Of a stretch of 7,354 nucleotides of DNA, positions 1 through 5,784 are shown piece by piece (position 1 is the first letter of the stretch; each line of letters starts with the position of its first letter). This stretch comes from Bacteroidales bacterium UBA4073 (GTDB lineage: Bacteria > Bacteroidota > Bacteroidia > Bacteroidales > Tenuifilaceae). The stretch is taken from the NCBI GenBank assembly GCA_002383425.1, contig DFYV01000025.1, positions 1-7,354 on the forward strand, written 5' to 3'. The notes below the pieces were generated by a model. It was given only the letters and a program-made list of their open reading frames with translations. It was not told the origin of the DNA and did no database searches. Made by a program: the position numbers and the translations under genes.

Positions 1-165
1 TCCACCTTACCGCCCCCTCCGGGGCAGGCCTGGCTTATTTCCCGTTTTTCCCCCACCACCTTCCCGGTGGGGTTGCAAAGGTAATACCTTTTTCCCGCTC
101 ACGCAAGCGCTCCAACCCCTTTTTCCATCATCCCCCCTGCCCGCTCCGCCTCCCTTCCGAAAGCG
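1..165 (-). other. GC-rich leader of a stable-RNA (probably rRNA) operon, cut by the window edge
   Basis: Read on the minus strand, this stretch lies downstream of two tandem promoters and runs off the window at base 1. It is much richer in G and C than the rest of the window, has no usable reading frame, and contains small hairpins: arms 51-57 and 66-72 (CCCCACC/GGTGGGG), and arms 12-16 and 21-25 (GCCCC/GGGGC). Strong tandem promoters, phased A-tracts upstream and a structured GC-rich untranslated leader are what I would expect in front of an rRNA operon in Bacteroidales. No 16S sequence is inside the window, so the identity of the downstream gene is inference. A tRNA cluster or a highly expressed protein gene is the alternative. 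Confidence 0.55.
76..106 (-). promoter_or_regulatory. Minus-strand promoter P2 of the leftward stable-RNA operon
   Basis: The plus strand has CAAAGGTA at 76-83, which reads TACCTTTG on the minus strand and matches the Bacteroidota -7 consensus TAnnTTTG exactly. The plus-strand CAA at 104-106 gives a TTG -33 box, with exactly 20 bases (84-103) between them. Transcription would start near 69-72 and go left. The spacer length is identical to that of the upstream promoter at 170-200, which argues against chance. Confidence 0.7.
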
Positions 166-169
166 GGTG

Positions 170-201
170 CAAATGTAGAACATGGATTTTGATTATACAA
201 G
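170..201 (-). promoter_or_regulatory. Minus-strand promoter P1 with upstream phased A-tracts
   Basis: CAAATGTA at 170-177 is TACATTTG on the minus strand, a full -7 box. CAA at 198-200 gives TTG as the -33 box after a 20-base spacer (178-197). Start of transcription is expected around 163-166, about 94 bases upstream of P2. Just upstream of the -33 box is a tandem decamer AAGAAAAATT (211-220 and 221-230) followed by another A-run at 232-235. The A-tracts fall nearly one helical turn apart, as in curved or UP-element-like DNA of strong stable-RNA promoters. Confidence 0.7.
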
Positions 202-289
202 CATTTTATCAAGAAAAATTAAGAAAAATTTAAAATTAATTTTATGTTATTGATTATCAATTCCAGACAAACGAATAACCTTAAAATAG

Positions 290-324
290 ATAGTAAGAAG
301 GGGCAATTGCCCCCTTCTTACTAT
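290..324 (-). terminator. Rho-independent-type terminator after pepD
   Basis: A long hairpin begins 15 bases past the pepD stop codon. Arms 290-303 and 310-324 pair over 14 base pairs, with one bulged C on the 310-324 side, and the top of the stem is a GC block closing on the palindrome GCAATTGC. On the minus strand the stem is followed by CTATTTTAA, a short U-run. Position and structure fit termination of pepD. It may also insulate the divergent stable-RNA promoters at 170-201. Confidence 0.75.
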
Positions 325-339
325 TAATTGCTTATTAGA

Positions 340-1800
340 CTATTTTTCAGGGATATTTTTAAGCGTTTCAACTAAAAATGCCCAAAACTTTTGTACAGAT
401 TCGATATGTACCTTTTCGTCGGGTGAATGGGGATGACGAATGGTTGGACCAAATGAAATCATATCCCAGCTGGGGTAAACACCTCCAAGCAGCCCGCACT
501 CAAGGCCTGCATGAATTGCTTTAATTTCAGGTATTTTGCCGAACTTCTTTTTGTAAACATCTTGCATAACTTTGAGAATAGCAGAATTTGGGTTTGGCTT
601 CCACCCGGGATATCCACCGGTAAACTGAATTTTGGCATTTGCCAGTTCAAAAATGGCCGCCATTTTTTGTGCCAATGCGTCTTTAGCTGAGTCAACAGAG
701 CTACGAAGTAAGCACTGGCCTTTAACCTTTTCGCCATCGGTATAAACACGTGCAAGGTTATTTGAAGTTTCAACCAGTCCTGGTATTGAATCGCTCAAAC
801 GAATCACACCGTTGGGACAACCGAAAAAAGCTCTAATTACTCTCGATTGAGTTTCTTTATCAAGAACTTTTGAAAGGTTAGCAGTTTTTACGAAAGTAAT
901 CGAGAGGCTTGGTTCAGTCAGTGCAAACTCTGCCTTGTATATACTTTCATAGTTTTTAACAGCCCTTTCAAAGTCATTTGATTTACTGGCAGGAACTAAA
1001 ACCTCGGCAAAGGCTTCGCGCGGAATGGCGTTACGTAAGCTACCGCCATCGATTGATGCTACTCTTAAACCGAATTCTTTTTCGGCATAGTAGAGGAAGC
1101 GGAAAAGGAGTTTTATTGAATTTCCACGACCTAAATTGATATCTATACCAGAATGTCCACCTTTAAGACCGGAGATAGAAAGTTTATAGGCTACCATGCC
1201 AGAAGGAGTCTGTTCAATTTTTGCAGTAAACTCGATATTGGCATCTAGACCCCCTGCACATCCAACATATAGTTCACCCTCGTCCTCGGAATCCATGTTT
1301 ATAAGGATGTCACCTTTTAACAAACCTGGTTTTAACCCAAATGCACCGGTCATTCCAGTTTCTTCATCTATGGTGAAAAGGGCTTCAATTGGGCCGTGTT
1401 GCAAATCATTTGCCTCTAACACTGCCATGGCTGCTGCCACGCCAATGCCATTATCGGCGCCCAGGGTAGTACCGTTTGCTGTTACCCATTCGCCATCGAC
1501 AAATGCCTCAATGGGGTCTTTCTCAAAATCGTGTACCTTATCGCTATTCTTTTGAGGTACCATATCGAGGTGGCCTTGCAGGACAACACCTTTGCGATTT
1601 TCCATACCGGGAGTGGCAGGTTTACGAATTATAACGTTCCCTACTTCATCAACCATGGTCTCCAGACCAAGATTTTTCCCGAATTTGACAACAAAATCAA
1701 TTACAGCCCTCTCGCTTTTTGAAGGGCGAGGAATTTGCGTTAAGCTGTGGAAGTGCTTCCAAACACGCTGTGGCTCAAGCTTGAAAATTTCTTTATTCAT
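340..1800 (-). CDS. pepD: Aminoacyl-histidine dipeptidase (Xaa-His dipeptidase, M20 metallopeptidase)
   Basis: This cytosolic zinc dipeptidase cleaves Xaa-His (carnosine-like) and other dipeptides. The 486-residue length is normal for bacterial PepD. Visible motifs in order are: GHLDMVPQ at 76-83, with metal ligand H77 and D79; LGADNGIG at 113-120, where D116 would bridge the two metals; IDEETGMTGA at 144-153, with catalytic E146 and ligand E147; NMDSEDEGEL from 168, with ligand D170; GGHSG at 214-218 in the lid or dimerisation domain; HAGLECG at 430-436; and RHPHSPDE at 455-462, with the final ligand H458. All key residues are intact. There is no signal peptide, consistent with a cytosolic enzyme. 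The gene is monocistronic, ends in TAG and runs into a hairpin terminator. Its start lies 132 bases from divergent birA. I am confident of the family; the substrate range is inferred. Confidence 0.96.
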   Translation of the reverse strand: MNKEIFKLEPQRVWKHFHSLTQIPRPSKSERAVIDFVVKFGKNLGLETMVDEVGNVIIRKPATPGMENRKGVVLQGHLDMVPQKNSDKVHDFEKDPIEAFVDGEWVTANGTTLGADNGIGVAAAMAVLEANDLQHGPIEALFTIDEETGMTGAFGLKPGLLKGDILINMDSEDEGELYVGCAGGLDANIEFTAKIEQTPSGMVAYKLSISGLKGGHSGIDINLGRGNSIKLLFRFLYYAEKEFGLRVASIDGGSLRNAIPREAFAEVLVPASKSNDFERAVKNYESIYKAEFALTEPSLSITFVKTANLSKVLDKETQSRVIRAFFGCPNGVIRLSDSIPGLVETSNNLARVYTDGEKVKGQCLLRSSVDSAKDALAQKMAAIFELANAKIQFTGGYPGWKPNPNSAILKVMQDVYKKKFGKIPEIKAIHAGLECGLLGGVYPSWDMISFGPTIRHPHSPDEKVHIESVQKFWAFLVETLKNIPEK

Positions 1801-1880
1801 ATCAACATCAACATTTAAATTTTTAAACTGATTGGCTCTAAAAATACCAGTTATTAATCAATATACCAAATTGGCATAGA

Positions 1881-1912
1881 CAAATATCAAACTTTACCAA
1901 ATTATTTTGCAA
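1881..1912 (-). promoter_or_regulatory. Possible pepD promoter (weak match)
   Basis: On the minus strand GATATTTG (1888 to 1881) matches the -7 box TAnnTTTG except at the first base. A TTG (1912 to 1910) lies 21 bases upstream. It would give a pepD leader of about 75 bases. Two near-misses with the wrong internal spacing (TAATTTG and TAAAGTTTG) lie close by, so the choice is uncertain. Confidence 0.3.
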
Positions 1913-1932
1913 CTATCACCTGATTTAGCCGT

Positions 1933-2700
1933 ATGAAAAAAGGTTTTAATATTGAATTGACTGTGGATTTCACCATAGAGTGGTTTAAAAAGATTACTTC
2001 GACAAACGATTTATGTCAACGAAAAGTTGAGCAAGGAGTTTCCGAAGGATTAGTAATTGCCGCAGAGTACCAGGAGCAAGGGCGTGGTCAGCGGGGAAAT
2101 ACATGGGAGAGCCAGGAAAGGCAAAACCTCACCTTTAGTGTACTACTCCGGCCAACCTTTTTAGCAGTTACCGAACAGTTCTACCTATCAAAGCTAACCG
2201 CACTTGCCATTACCGATTGGCTAAATACCTTTGTGATTAAGGAAATGGTAAGGATTAAGTGGCCTAACGATATTTATGTAGGTGATAAAAAGATATGCGG
2301 AATTCTTATTGAAAACAGTTCAAGTAAAAGCAACCTCGAAAGTTCAGTTATTGGCATTGGCATCAACCTGAACCAAACTGTTTTTACCGACGAACTACCT
2401 AATCCCACCTCTTTACTGCTTGAGACCGGCAAAAGAGTTGATCCAGAAACTATTTTACCTGAAGTGGTAAGCTGCATTGGAGGGCGATACCAGCAACTTG
2501 TTGAAGGTAACAAAGCTGCCATTGATAACGATTACTTTAACGCCATTTACCGAAAGGATTTGCTTAGCAAGTACTACTCTAATGGCGTAGAGTTTGAGGC
2601 AACCATTATTGGAATTAAACCAACCGGCGAACTTATTCTAAAAACCTCAAAGGACGAAATAAAAACATTTGCTTTCAAGGAGGTTACCTTTATTATATAG
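1933..2700 (+). CDS. birA: Biotin--[acetyl-CoA-carboxylase] ligase, monofunctional (class I)
   Basis: This enzyme activates biotin with ATP to biotinyl-5'-AMP and transfers it to the lysine of biotin carrier domains, for example the BCCP of acetyl-CoA carboxylase. The 255-residue protein begins almost directly with the catalytic domain: TSTND at 22-26, the biotinyl-AMP loop GRGQRGNTW at 50-58, KWPNDI at 109-114, KKICGILIE at 119-127 with the expected second lysine, and GIGINLN at 141-147. The C-terminal part from about 210 is the small SH3-like domain (GVEFEATIIGI and GELIL). There is no N-terminal winged helix, so it should be a ligase only and not a repressor of biotin genes. The ATG at 1933 leaves about 20 residues before TSTND, which is normal. 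It diverges from pepD. A second cofactor ligase of the same fold, lplA, lies 0.9 kb downstream. Confidence 0.95.
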   Translation: MKKGFNIELTVDFTIEWFKKITSTNDLCQRKVEQGVSEGLVIAAEYQEQGRGQRGNTWESQERQNLTFSVLLRPTFLAVTEQFYLSKLTALAITDWLNTFVIKEMVRIKWPNDIYVGDKKICGILIENSSSKSNLESSVIGIGINLNQTVFTDELPNPTSLLLETGKRVDPETILPEVVSCIGGRYQQLVEGNKAAIDNDYFNAIYRKDLLSKYYSNGVEFEATIIGIKPTGELILKTSKDEIKTFAFKEVTFII

Positions 2701-2736
2701 GTAAGCGCAATGGAGCAATGCGAATAGCAAAAAAAC

Positions 2737-2843
2737 ATAGTAGCGAGAATACAGTAGATAGTAGTTAGTAACGAAGTTTTTAATTGTTTTCAAATTAATA
2801 TCTTTGACATACTATCTACTCGCTACCCGGTACTCGCTACTAT
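2737..2843. repeat. Imperfect inverted repeat (AGTAGCGAG/ACTCGCTAC family) after birA
   Basis: Two stacked perfect stems can form: 2737-2747 with 2833-2843 (ATAGTAGCGAG/CTCGCTACTAT) and, inside it, 2753-2763 with 2810-2820 (AGTAGATAGTA/TACTATCTACT). The right arm also contains a direct repeat, TACTCGCTAC, at 2817-2826 and 2831-2840. The loop (2764-2809) is A/T-rich. Degenerate strings of TACTCGCTAC type are familiar between genes in Bacteroidota. It may help end birA transcription, but the lack of a clear U-run makes it a poor classical terminator. Confidence 0.6.
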
Positions 2844-2876
2844 CTTAAGTTTTTCCACTTGCAATGGGGCGAAGCC

Positions 2877-2956
2877 ACTATCTTGCCCTTGGGGAAATCC
2901 CAATACTTCGACTTCGCTCAGTACAAATCGGGATTTTGTGAATACAAGACGATAGT
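2877..2956. repeat. Nested inverted repeat between the convergent birA and SRPBCC genes
   Basis: The outer arms ACTATCTTG (2877-2885) and CAAGACGATAGT (2945-2956) pair with a three-base bulge. The inner arms AAATCCC (2895-2901) and GGGATTT (2930-2936) pair perfectly. The loop contains CTTCGACTTCGCTCAGTAC, a string I recognise as common in intergenic DNA of Bacteroidota; read through, it gives peptides like FVLSEVEVLG that are often miscalled as genes. Its place 6 bases past the stop of the SRPBCC gene and past birA would suit a bidirectional terminator, which is inference. Confidence 0.55.
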
Positions 2957-2961
2957 AAGTA

Positions 2962-3369
2962 TTAAATGGTATTAAAAGCCATGGCAATACTCTCAGCCAA
3001 TGAATCGATGCCATCCTTAATTTTATTTCCAACCACCATGCGCAACATCGTGTTCAGTTTTACCTTAACGGTAATTTTCATTCGGGTATCGTAAGGTGCT
3101 ACCTCTTTAAGCTGAATCCATATGAAAAATTGCATGGGTGTTTTCTCATCACCGGTAAGTTTTATAGTCTTGAATTCCTCCCTTTCGGTAATATTAATTC
3201 CTAACGGCCCCATCCCCTTATATTTAAAACTACAGGTATCCTTGTCGGCTTGCCATTCATCAAGCTTCCCCTCAACCATTGGGGTGAAGTTCCTAAAATC
3301 GGATAAACCCCTAAAAACATCCTCAGCTCTTTTTCGTATCGACACTATTTTACTCTCGTAGGTAGTCAT
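2962..3369 (-). CDS. SRPBCC-fold (START/polyketide-cyclase-like) small protein
   Basis: The protein has 135 residues, no signal peptide and no membrane segment, so it is probably cytosolic. It opens MTTYESKIVSIRKRAEDVFRGLSDF, the classic SRPBCC start: a first beta strand, then a helix with the x-x-VFxxLSDFRNFTPM pattern. A run of alternating strands follows (DTCSFKYKGMGPLGINITEREEF, TIKLTGDE, MQFFIWIQLKEVA, TRMKITVKVKLN). It ends in a long amphipathic helix (about 108-133), the lid helix of this fold. Members bind hydrophobic ligands in a deep pocket, but no catalytic residue or ligand can be read here. Similar small SRPBCC proteins are frequent in Bacteroidota and mostly uncharacterised. The gene is single, convergent with birA, and has a good -7 box just upstream. 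Confidence 0.8.
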   Translation of the reverse strand: MTTYESKIVSIRKRAEDVFRGLSDFRNFTPMVEGKLDEWQADKDTCSFKYKGMGPLGINITEREEFKTIKLTGDEKTPMQFFIWIQLKEVAPYDTRMKITVKVKLNTMLRMVVGNKIKDGIDSLAESIAMAFNTI

Positions 3370-3389
3370 TTTTACTTCTATTTTAGGTG

Positions 3390-3422
3390 CAAAAATAGTA
3401 AATTCCCACTGTTTAAAACGAA
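3390..3422 (-). promoter_or_regulatory. Promoter of the SRPBCC gene
   Basis: CAAAAATA at 3390-3397 is TATTTTTG on the minus strand, an exact TAnnTTTG -7 box 20 bases upstream of the ATG, giving a leader of only about 15 bases. At the expected -33 position is TTCG (3422 to 3419), a poor match to TTTG. The -7 box is the main support. Confidence 0.5.
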
Positions 3423-3555
3423 CCTTTTCATCTTTTTAAAGTTTATAAAAATAGCGTTTCACATTTTTCATTTTCAAATATGTGTAGAACTTGCCCAAGA
3501 ACTGTAAAGCAAATATTTGTGTCTTCCCAACTGTAACAGGCCATTCAAATAGTAA

Positions 3556-3563
3556 AACCTTTG
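3556..3563 (+). promoter_or_regulatory. Possible lplA -7 box
   Basis: AACCTTTG matches TAnnTTTG except at its first base and would start transcription about 37 bases before the lplA ATG. No good -33 TTG sits 19-21 bases upstream; the nearest is CTG at 3531-3533 with a 22-base spacer. A second near-match, AATATTTG at 3512-3519, has TTG at 3491-3493 but only 18 bases between. Either could serve. Confidence 0.3.
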
Positions 3564-3606
3564 TATCAGTATAACGTATTAGTAATTAACAATATAAACG
3601 AGTAAA

Positions 3607-4554
3607 ATGAGACTTTTACTTCAGCCATTTCATGATCCATACTACAACATTGCTACGGAGGAATACCTTCTAAAGCATGAGGCTGATAACTTTATCGTTT
3701 TATACCGAAATACCCCTTCGATTATTGTAGGTAAGCACCAAAACACCATGGCCGAGCTAAACCACGCCTTTGTGTACGGTAATGCTATCCCTGTAGTGCG
3801 AAGACTATCGGGCGGAGGGGCTGTTTTTCATGATCTTGGGAATATCAATTTCAGTTTTATTGTGAACGGAGAAGAAGGCAAGCTGGTTGATTTTAAAAGA
3901 TTTACATATCCAATAATTGAATTTTTGAAAAGATTTGGTATAGAAGCCCACCTGGGCGAAAAAAACGATATAAGGGTTGGAGATTTAAAAATTTCGGGCA
4001 ATGCCGAACATGTGTATAAAAATAGGGTTATGCACCATGGTACACTCCTATTTAATACCAACATGCACTGGCTTGAGCAAGCCATAAAATCGAACGAAAA
4101 AAGTTATACCGACAGGGCGATACGATCGAACCGCAGTGAAACCATAAATATAGTGAAACTCATACCATACCCCATAACGGTTGAAAACTTTGAAAACAGC
4201 TTGGCAGAATACCTTACAGCTAATTTTGATGCTACTCCCTTTTTACCCGACGGCAATATGCTTAAAGAAATTGAAAGGCTCAGTGCAACAAAGTATAAGG
4301 ATTGGAACTGGAACTACGGTTACAATGCCAACTATGAGCTTAAGGTAGATATTGATTCAGAAACCCTGATTCTTAAAATCAGTAATGGTATTATTGAGCG
4401 GGTTGAAATGAAAAAAAAACCAAAGGATTTATGGATTAGTGAATTTGCAAAGTTACTTGAAGGGAAACGCCACGAGTATAATCACCTTAAAATGGAACTG
4501 GGTAAAACCGAACTATCAAAAACAGCTGATGCAATTATTGACAAGCTTTTTTAA
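3607..4554 (+). CDS. lplA: Lipoate--protein ligase A
   Basis: This enzyme activates free lipoate with ATP and joins it to the lysine of lipoyl domains in 2-oxoacid dehydrogenase complexes and GcvH. The 315-residue length fits full LplA (catalytic plus small C-terminal domain). Motifs: NIATEEYLL at 14-22; RRLSGGGAVFHDLGNINFSF at 65-84, the conserved lipoyl-AMP loop; KNDIRVGDLKISGNA at 119-133, with catalytic lysine K128; HHGTLLFN at 143-150; and RAIRSNRSETINI at 170-182. The accessory domain is marked by YKDWNWNYGY at 230-239, and it distinguishes LplA from the shorter octanoyl transferases LipM and LipB. The ATG at 3607 is right for the family, which begins a few residues before the NxAxEE motif. 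The gene ends two bases before the convergent gene at 4557. Whether it serves salvage only or replaces LipB cannot be told from this window. Confidence 0.95.
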   Translation: MRLLLQPFHDPYYNIATEEYLLKHEADNFIVLYRNTPSIIVGKHQNTMAELNHAFVYGNAIPVVRRLSGGGAVFHDLGNINFSFIVNGEEGKLVDFKRFTYPIIEFLKRFGIEAHLGEKNDIRVGDLKISGNAEHVYKNRVMHHGTLLFNTNMHWLEQAIKSNEKSYTDRAIRSNRSETINIVKLIPYPITVENFENSLAEYLTANFDATPFLPDGNMLKEIERLSATKYKDWNWNYGYNANYELKVDIDSETLILKISNGIIERVEMKKKPKDLWISEFAKLLEGKRHEYNHLKMELGKTELSKTADAIIDKLF

Positions 4555-4556
4555 CC

Positions 4557-5117
4557 TTAGTGAGGTGTCTGATTTTCATTCTTGGGCGGTTCAAAACCGT
4601 ATGCTACCCCTTCGTAGTAATGGGTAGGAATTTCGCGGTATCCTCCACGTCTTTCGCTCTTTGTAACCAAAACATAGTTTGCACCCAGTGCTGCTGCCTT
4701 ACGCTGTAAACGAATGCGGGCATTTTTCTCAGCTGATTTGGCGTTTTTGCTATTCCTCCCTGATACTGACTCTACCTTTCCGTAAATATAAAGTCCATCA
4801 ACATCGGCGGGGTTAGTAGTTATAACAATGGCTTGAAAATTTGATTCATCTATCATTTTAAAAGCCAGGTCATTAAACTTTTCCACCCTGCCGTTGGAAT
4901 AAAGAATTTTATGGATTTGTTTTCGCGAAAGGTCCTCGGGCACAGTTACACCCTTCTTTACGATTGTAACCTTACTTGAACTTACCGACTTTACATTGCA
5001 AACTACTTTTCGGTTGCTAACCAGAATAACAGTATCGAAAACTTCCTGCGCAACGGAAAAGAATGGAAGAAAAACTATGAATAACATTGTAGCAAAGCGC
5101 ATGGCAGTTGTTTTCAT
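4557..5117 (-). CDS. Secreted protein of unknown function, two small domains
   Basis: I do not recognise this 186-residue protein by name. The start at 5117 gives a clean signal peptide (MKTTAMRF, a hydrophobic core at 9-22, then SVA|QE, cleavage expected after residue 23). A longer frame back to 5213 would place the start upstream of the gene's own promoter and bury the signal peptide, so I reject it. Residues 28-78 (DTVILVSNRKVVCNVKSVSSSKVTIVKK to ILYSNGRVEKFN) resemble a short beta-rich unit common in secreted Bacteroidota proteins (pattern DTIvLkxGkxixckVxxV...I.YxdGrvekf). Residues about 110-170 (GKVESVSGRNS, the charged helix AEKNARIRLQRKAAALGANYVLV, then a Gly/Tyr tail) are reminiscent of DUF4156/RcsF-like envelope domains, where an A-x-LGAN-x-V-V motif follows a helix. 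Both matches are from memory and tentative. No lipobox cysteine is present, so a periplasmic protein is likely. Confidence 0.75.
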   Translation of the reverse strand: MKTTAMRFATMLFIVFLPFFSVAQEVFDTVILVSNRKVVCNVKSVSSSKVTIVKKGVTVPEDLSRKQIHKILYSNGRVEKFNDLAFKMIDESNFQAIVITTNPADVDGLYIYGKVESVSGRNSKNAKSAEKNARIRLQRKAAALGANYVLVTKSERRGGYREIPTHYYEGVAYGFEPPKNENQTPH

Positions 5118-5128
5118 TTTATTAGCAG

Positions 5129-5158
5129 CAAAGTTAATGCCAATTGGGTTTATTACAA
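5129..5158 (-). promoter_or_regulatory. Promoter of the secreted-protein gene
   Basis: CAAAGTTA at 5129-5136 reads TAACTTTG on the minus strand, an exact -7 box. CAA at 5156-5158 (TTG on minus) lies 19 bases upstream. Transcription would begin about 5-7 bases before the ATG at 5117, an almost leaderless message. This settles the start choice and shows that the gene need not depend on the upstream membrane-protein gene. Confidence 0.6.
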
Positions 5159-5181
5159 AAACAAAACGCATTAAATGTCGA

Positions 5182-5517
5182 TCAGTTTCCTCTGCTTGCA
5201 AATACCAGTGCAACAGAAGCGAATACCAACTCCATTAAAAAATTATCCGAAAAAGCAGGAGGCCAAGGAGTTAAGGCTCTGTATATAAGAATAATAAAGA
5301 TCCCCAGTGATGAAATTACTGTTAATCCTTGATTAGACAATAATCCTCCAATAATAAGGAGAACCCCAAAAACAACAAAAGCCATTGTAACATATAGCTG
5401 AAAATCAGAGATATTAAAATTTCTGAAAGAACCAATGCTTGATATAACTATATACCCAACAAAGGTTAACCTTAACAGCCAGTAGGCTATGCTATCCAAA
5501 AATTTTAGTGGTTTCAT
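5182..5517 (-). CDS. Small four-helix inner-membrane protein, unknown function
   Basis: The 111-residue protein is almost wholly hydrophobic. Four likely transmembrane helices lie at about 10-30, 39-60, 64-82 and 92-108, joined by short loops (SFRNFNISDF, SNQG and TPWPPAFSDN). The N-terminus MKPLKFLDSIAYWLLR puts positive charge before the first helix, so the N-terminus is probably inside. It ends FASRGN. Size and topology resemble DoxX-like or other small four-helix families, but I cannot see a family motif and do not assign one. No charged residues stand inside the helices to suggest a transporter or enzyme. It lies 64 bases upstream of the secreted-protein gene on the same strand. A promoter about 190 bases upstream (5712-5741) may drive both. 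Confidence 0.75.
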   Translation of the reverse strand: MKPLKFLDSIAYWLLRLTFVGYIVISSIGSFRNFNISDFQLYVTMAFVVFGVLLIIGGLLSNQGLTVISSLGIFIILIYRALTPWPPAFSDNFLMELVFASVALVFASRGN

Positions 5518-5528
5518 CGGAATATAAT

Positions 5529-5615
5529 TTAATTTATAATGGTCTGATAGAACCCATAAGTCTGATAACTATATTCATACGTGTTTATGTTTTCAAAACA
5601 TGCGGGTTTCATCAT
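5529..5615 (-). CDS. Possible 28-codon upstream open reading frame
   Basis: Between the promoter at 5712-5741 and the membrane-protein gene is a frame beginning ATGATG at 5615 and ending TAA 11 bases before the next start. It would encode a 28-residue peptide rich in Tyr, Thr and Asn (MMKPACFENINTYEYSYQTY then eight more). There is no signal peptide or recognisable motif, and a frame this short arises easily by chance. It is listed because it occupies an unusually long leader and contains the palindrome at 5587-5601. Confidence 0.12.
   Translation of the reverse strand: MMKPACFENINTYEYSYQTYGFYQTIIN
5587..5601. promoter_or_regulatory. 15-base perfect palindrome, possible operator
   Basis: ATGTTTTCAAAACAT is a perfect palindrome with seven-base arms around a central C. 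It lies 70 bases before the start of the membrane-protein gene and roughly 105 bases downstream of that gene's predicted transcription start. Dimeric regulators bind sites of this size. A site in the leader could also act as a weak hairpin. No regulator is encoded nearby. Confidence 0.25.
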
Positions 5616-5711
5616 AGCTGATTTATGTGTTAGTAATCAACATTTACTTTGATATATACTCAAACTAAAAATTTTAACGTGATTGGTTTATCTTTCTAAT
5701 TAATGGTTATG

Positions 5712-5741
5712 CAAATATAACAATGAATTCAATAAAACCAA
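5712..5741 (-). promoter_or_regulatory. Minus-strand promoter for the membrane-protein gene
   Basis: CAAATATA at 5712-5719 is TATATTTG on the minus strand, an exact -7 box. CAA at 5739-5741 gives the TTG -33 box after a 19-base spacer. It reads towards the gene at 5182-5517 and implies a leader of about 190 bases. No better promoter was seen closer to that gene. Confidence 0.55.
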
Positions 5742-5758
5742 CTAAACCAAACAAAAGC

Positions 5759-5766
5759 TATTTTTG
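5759..5766 (+). promoter_or_regulatory. plsC -7 box
   Basis: TATTTTTG is an exact TAnnTTTG box 18 bases before the ATG at 5785, giving a leader of roughly 13 bases. No TTG is recognisable 19-21 bases upstream. The box overlaps a TTG codon (5764-5766) that could be taken as an earlier in-frame start, and so argues for the start at 5785. It lies only 18 bases from the oppositely directed -33 box at 5739-5741, so the two promoters may compete. Confidence 0.5.
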
Positions 5767-5784
5767 TGGCAAATATGCTGGGTT

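Noticed and set aside
1..165. A tRNA or small RNA gene within the GC-rich left edge
   Set aside because: No cloverleaf or TψC-like arm could be found on either strand. The sequence behaves like a promoter and leader.
1196..1831. Plus-strand frames inside and at the start of pepD (1196-1555, 1531-1722, 1592-1831)
   Set aside because: They are opposite-strand shadows of an intact, strongly conserved M20 peptidase and have no recognisable features.
2823..3032. A 69-codon minus-strand frame overlapping the end of the SRPBCC gene
   Set aside because: Its peptide includes the FVLSEVEVLG-type string that arises from reading through a common intergenic repeat, and it overlaps a well-supported gene in another frame.
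5118..5213. N-terminal extension of the secreted-protein gene to 5213
   Set aside because: The 32 extra residues would precede a clean signal peptide, overlap the end of the upstream gene and start upstream of the gene's own promoter at 5129-5158.
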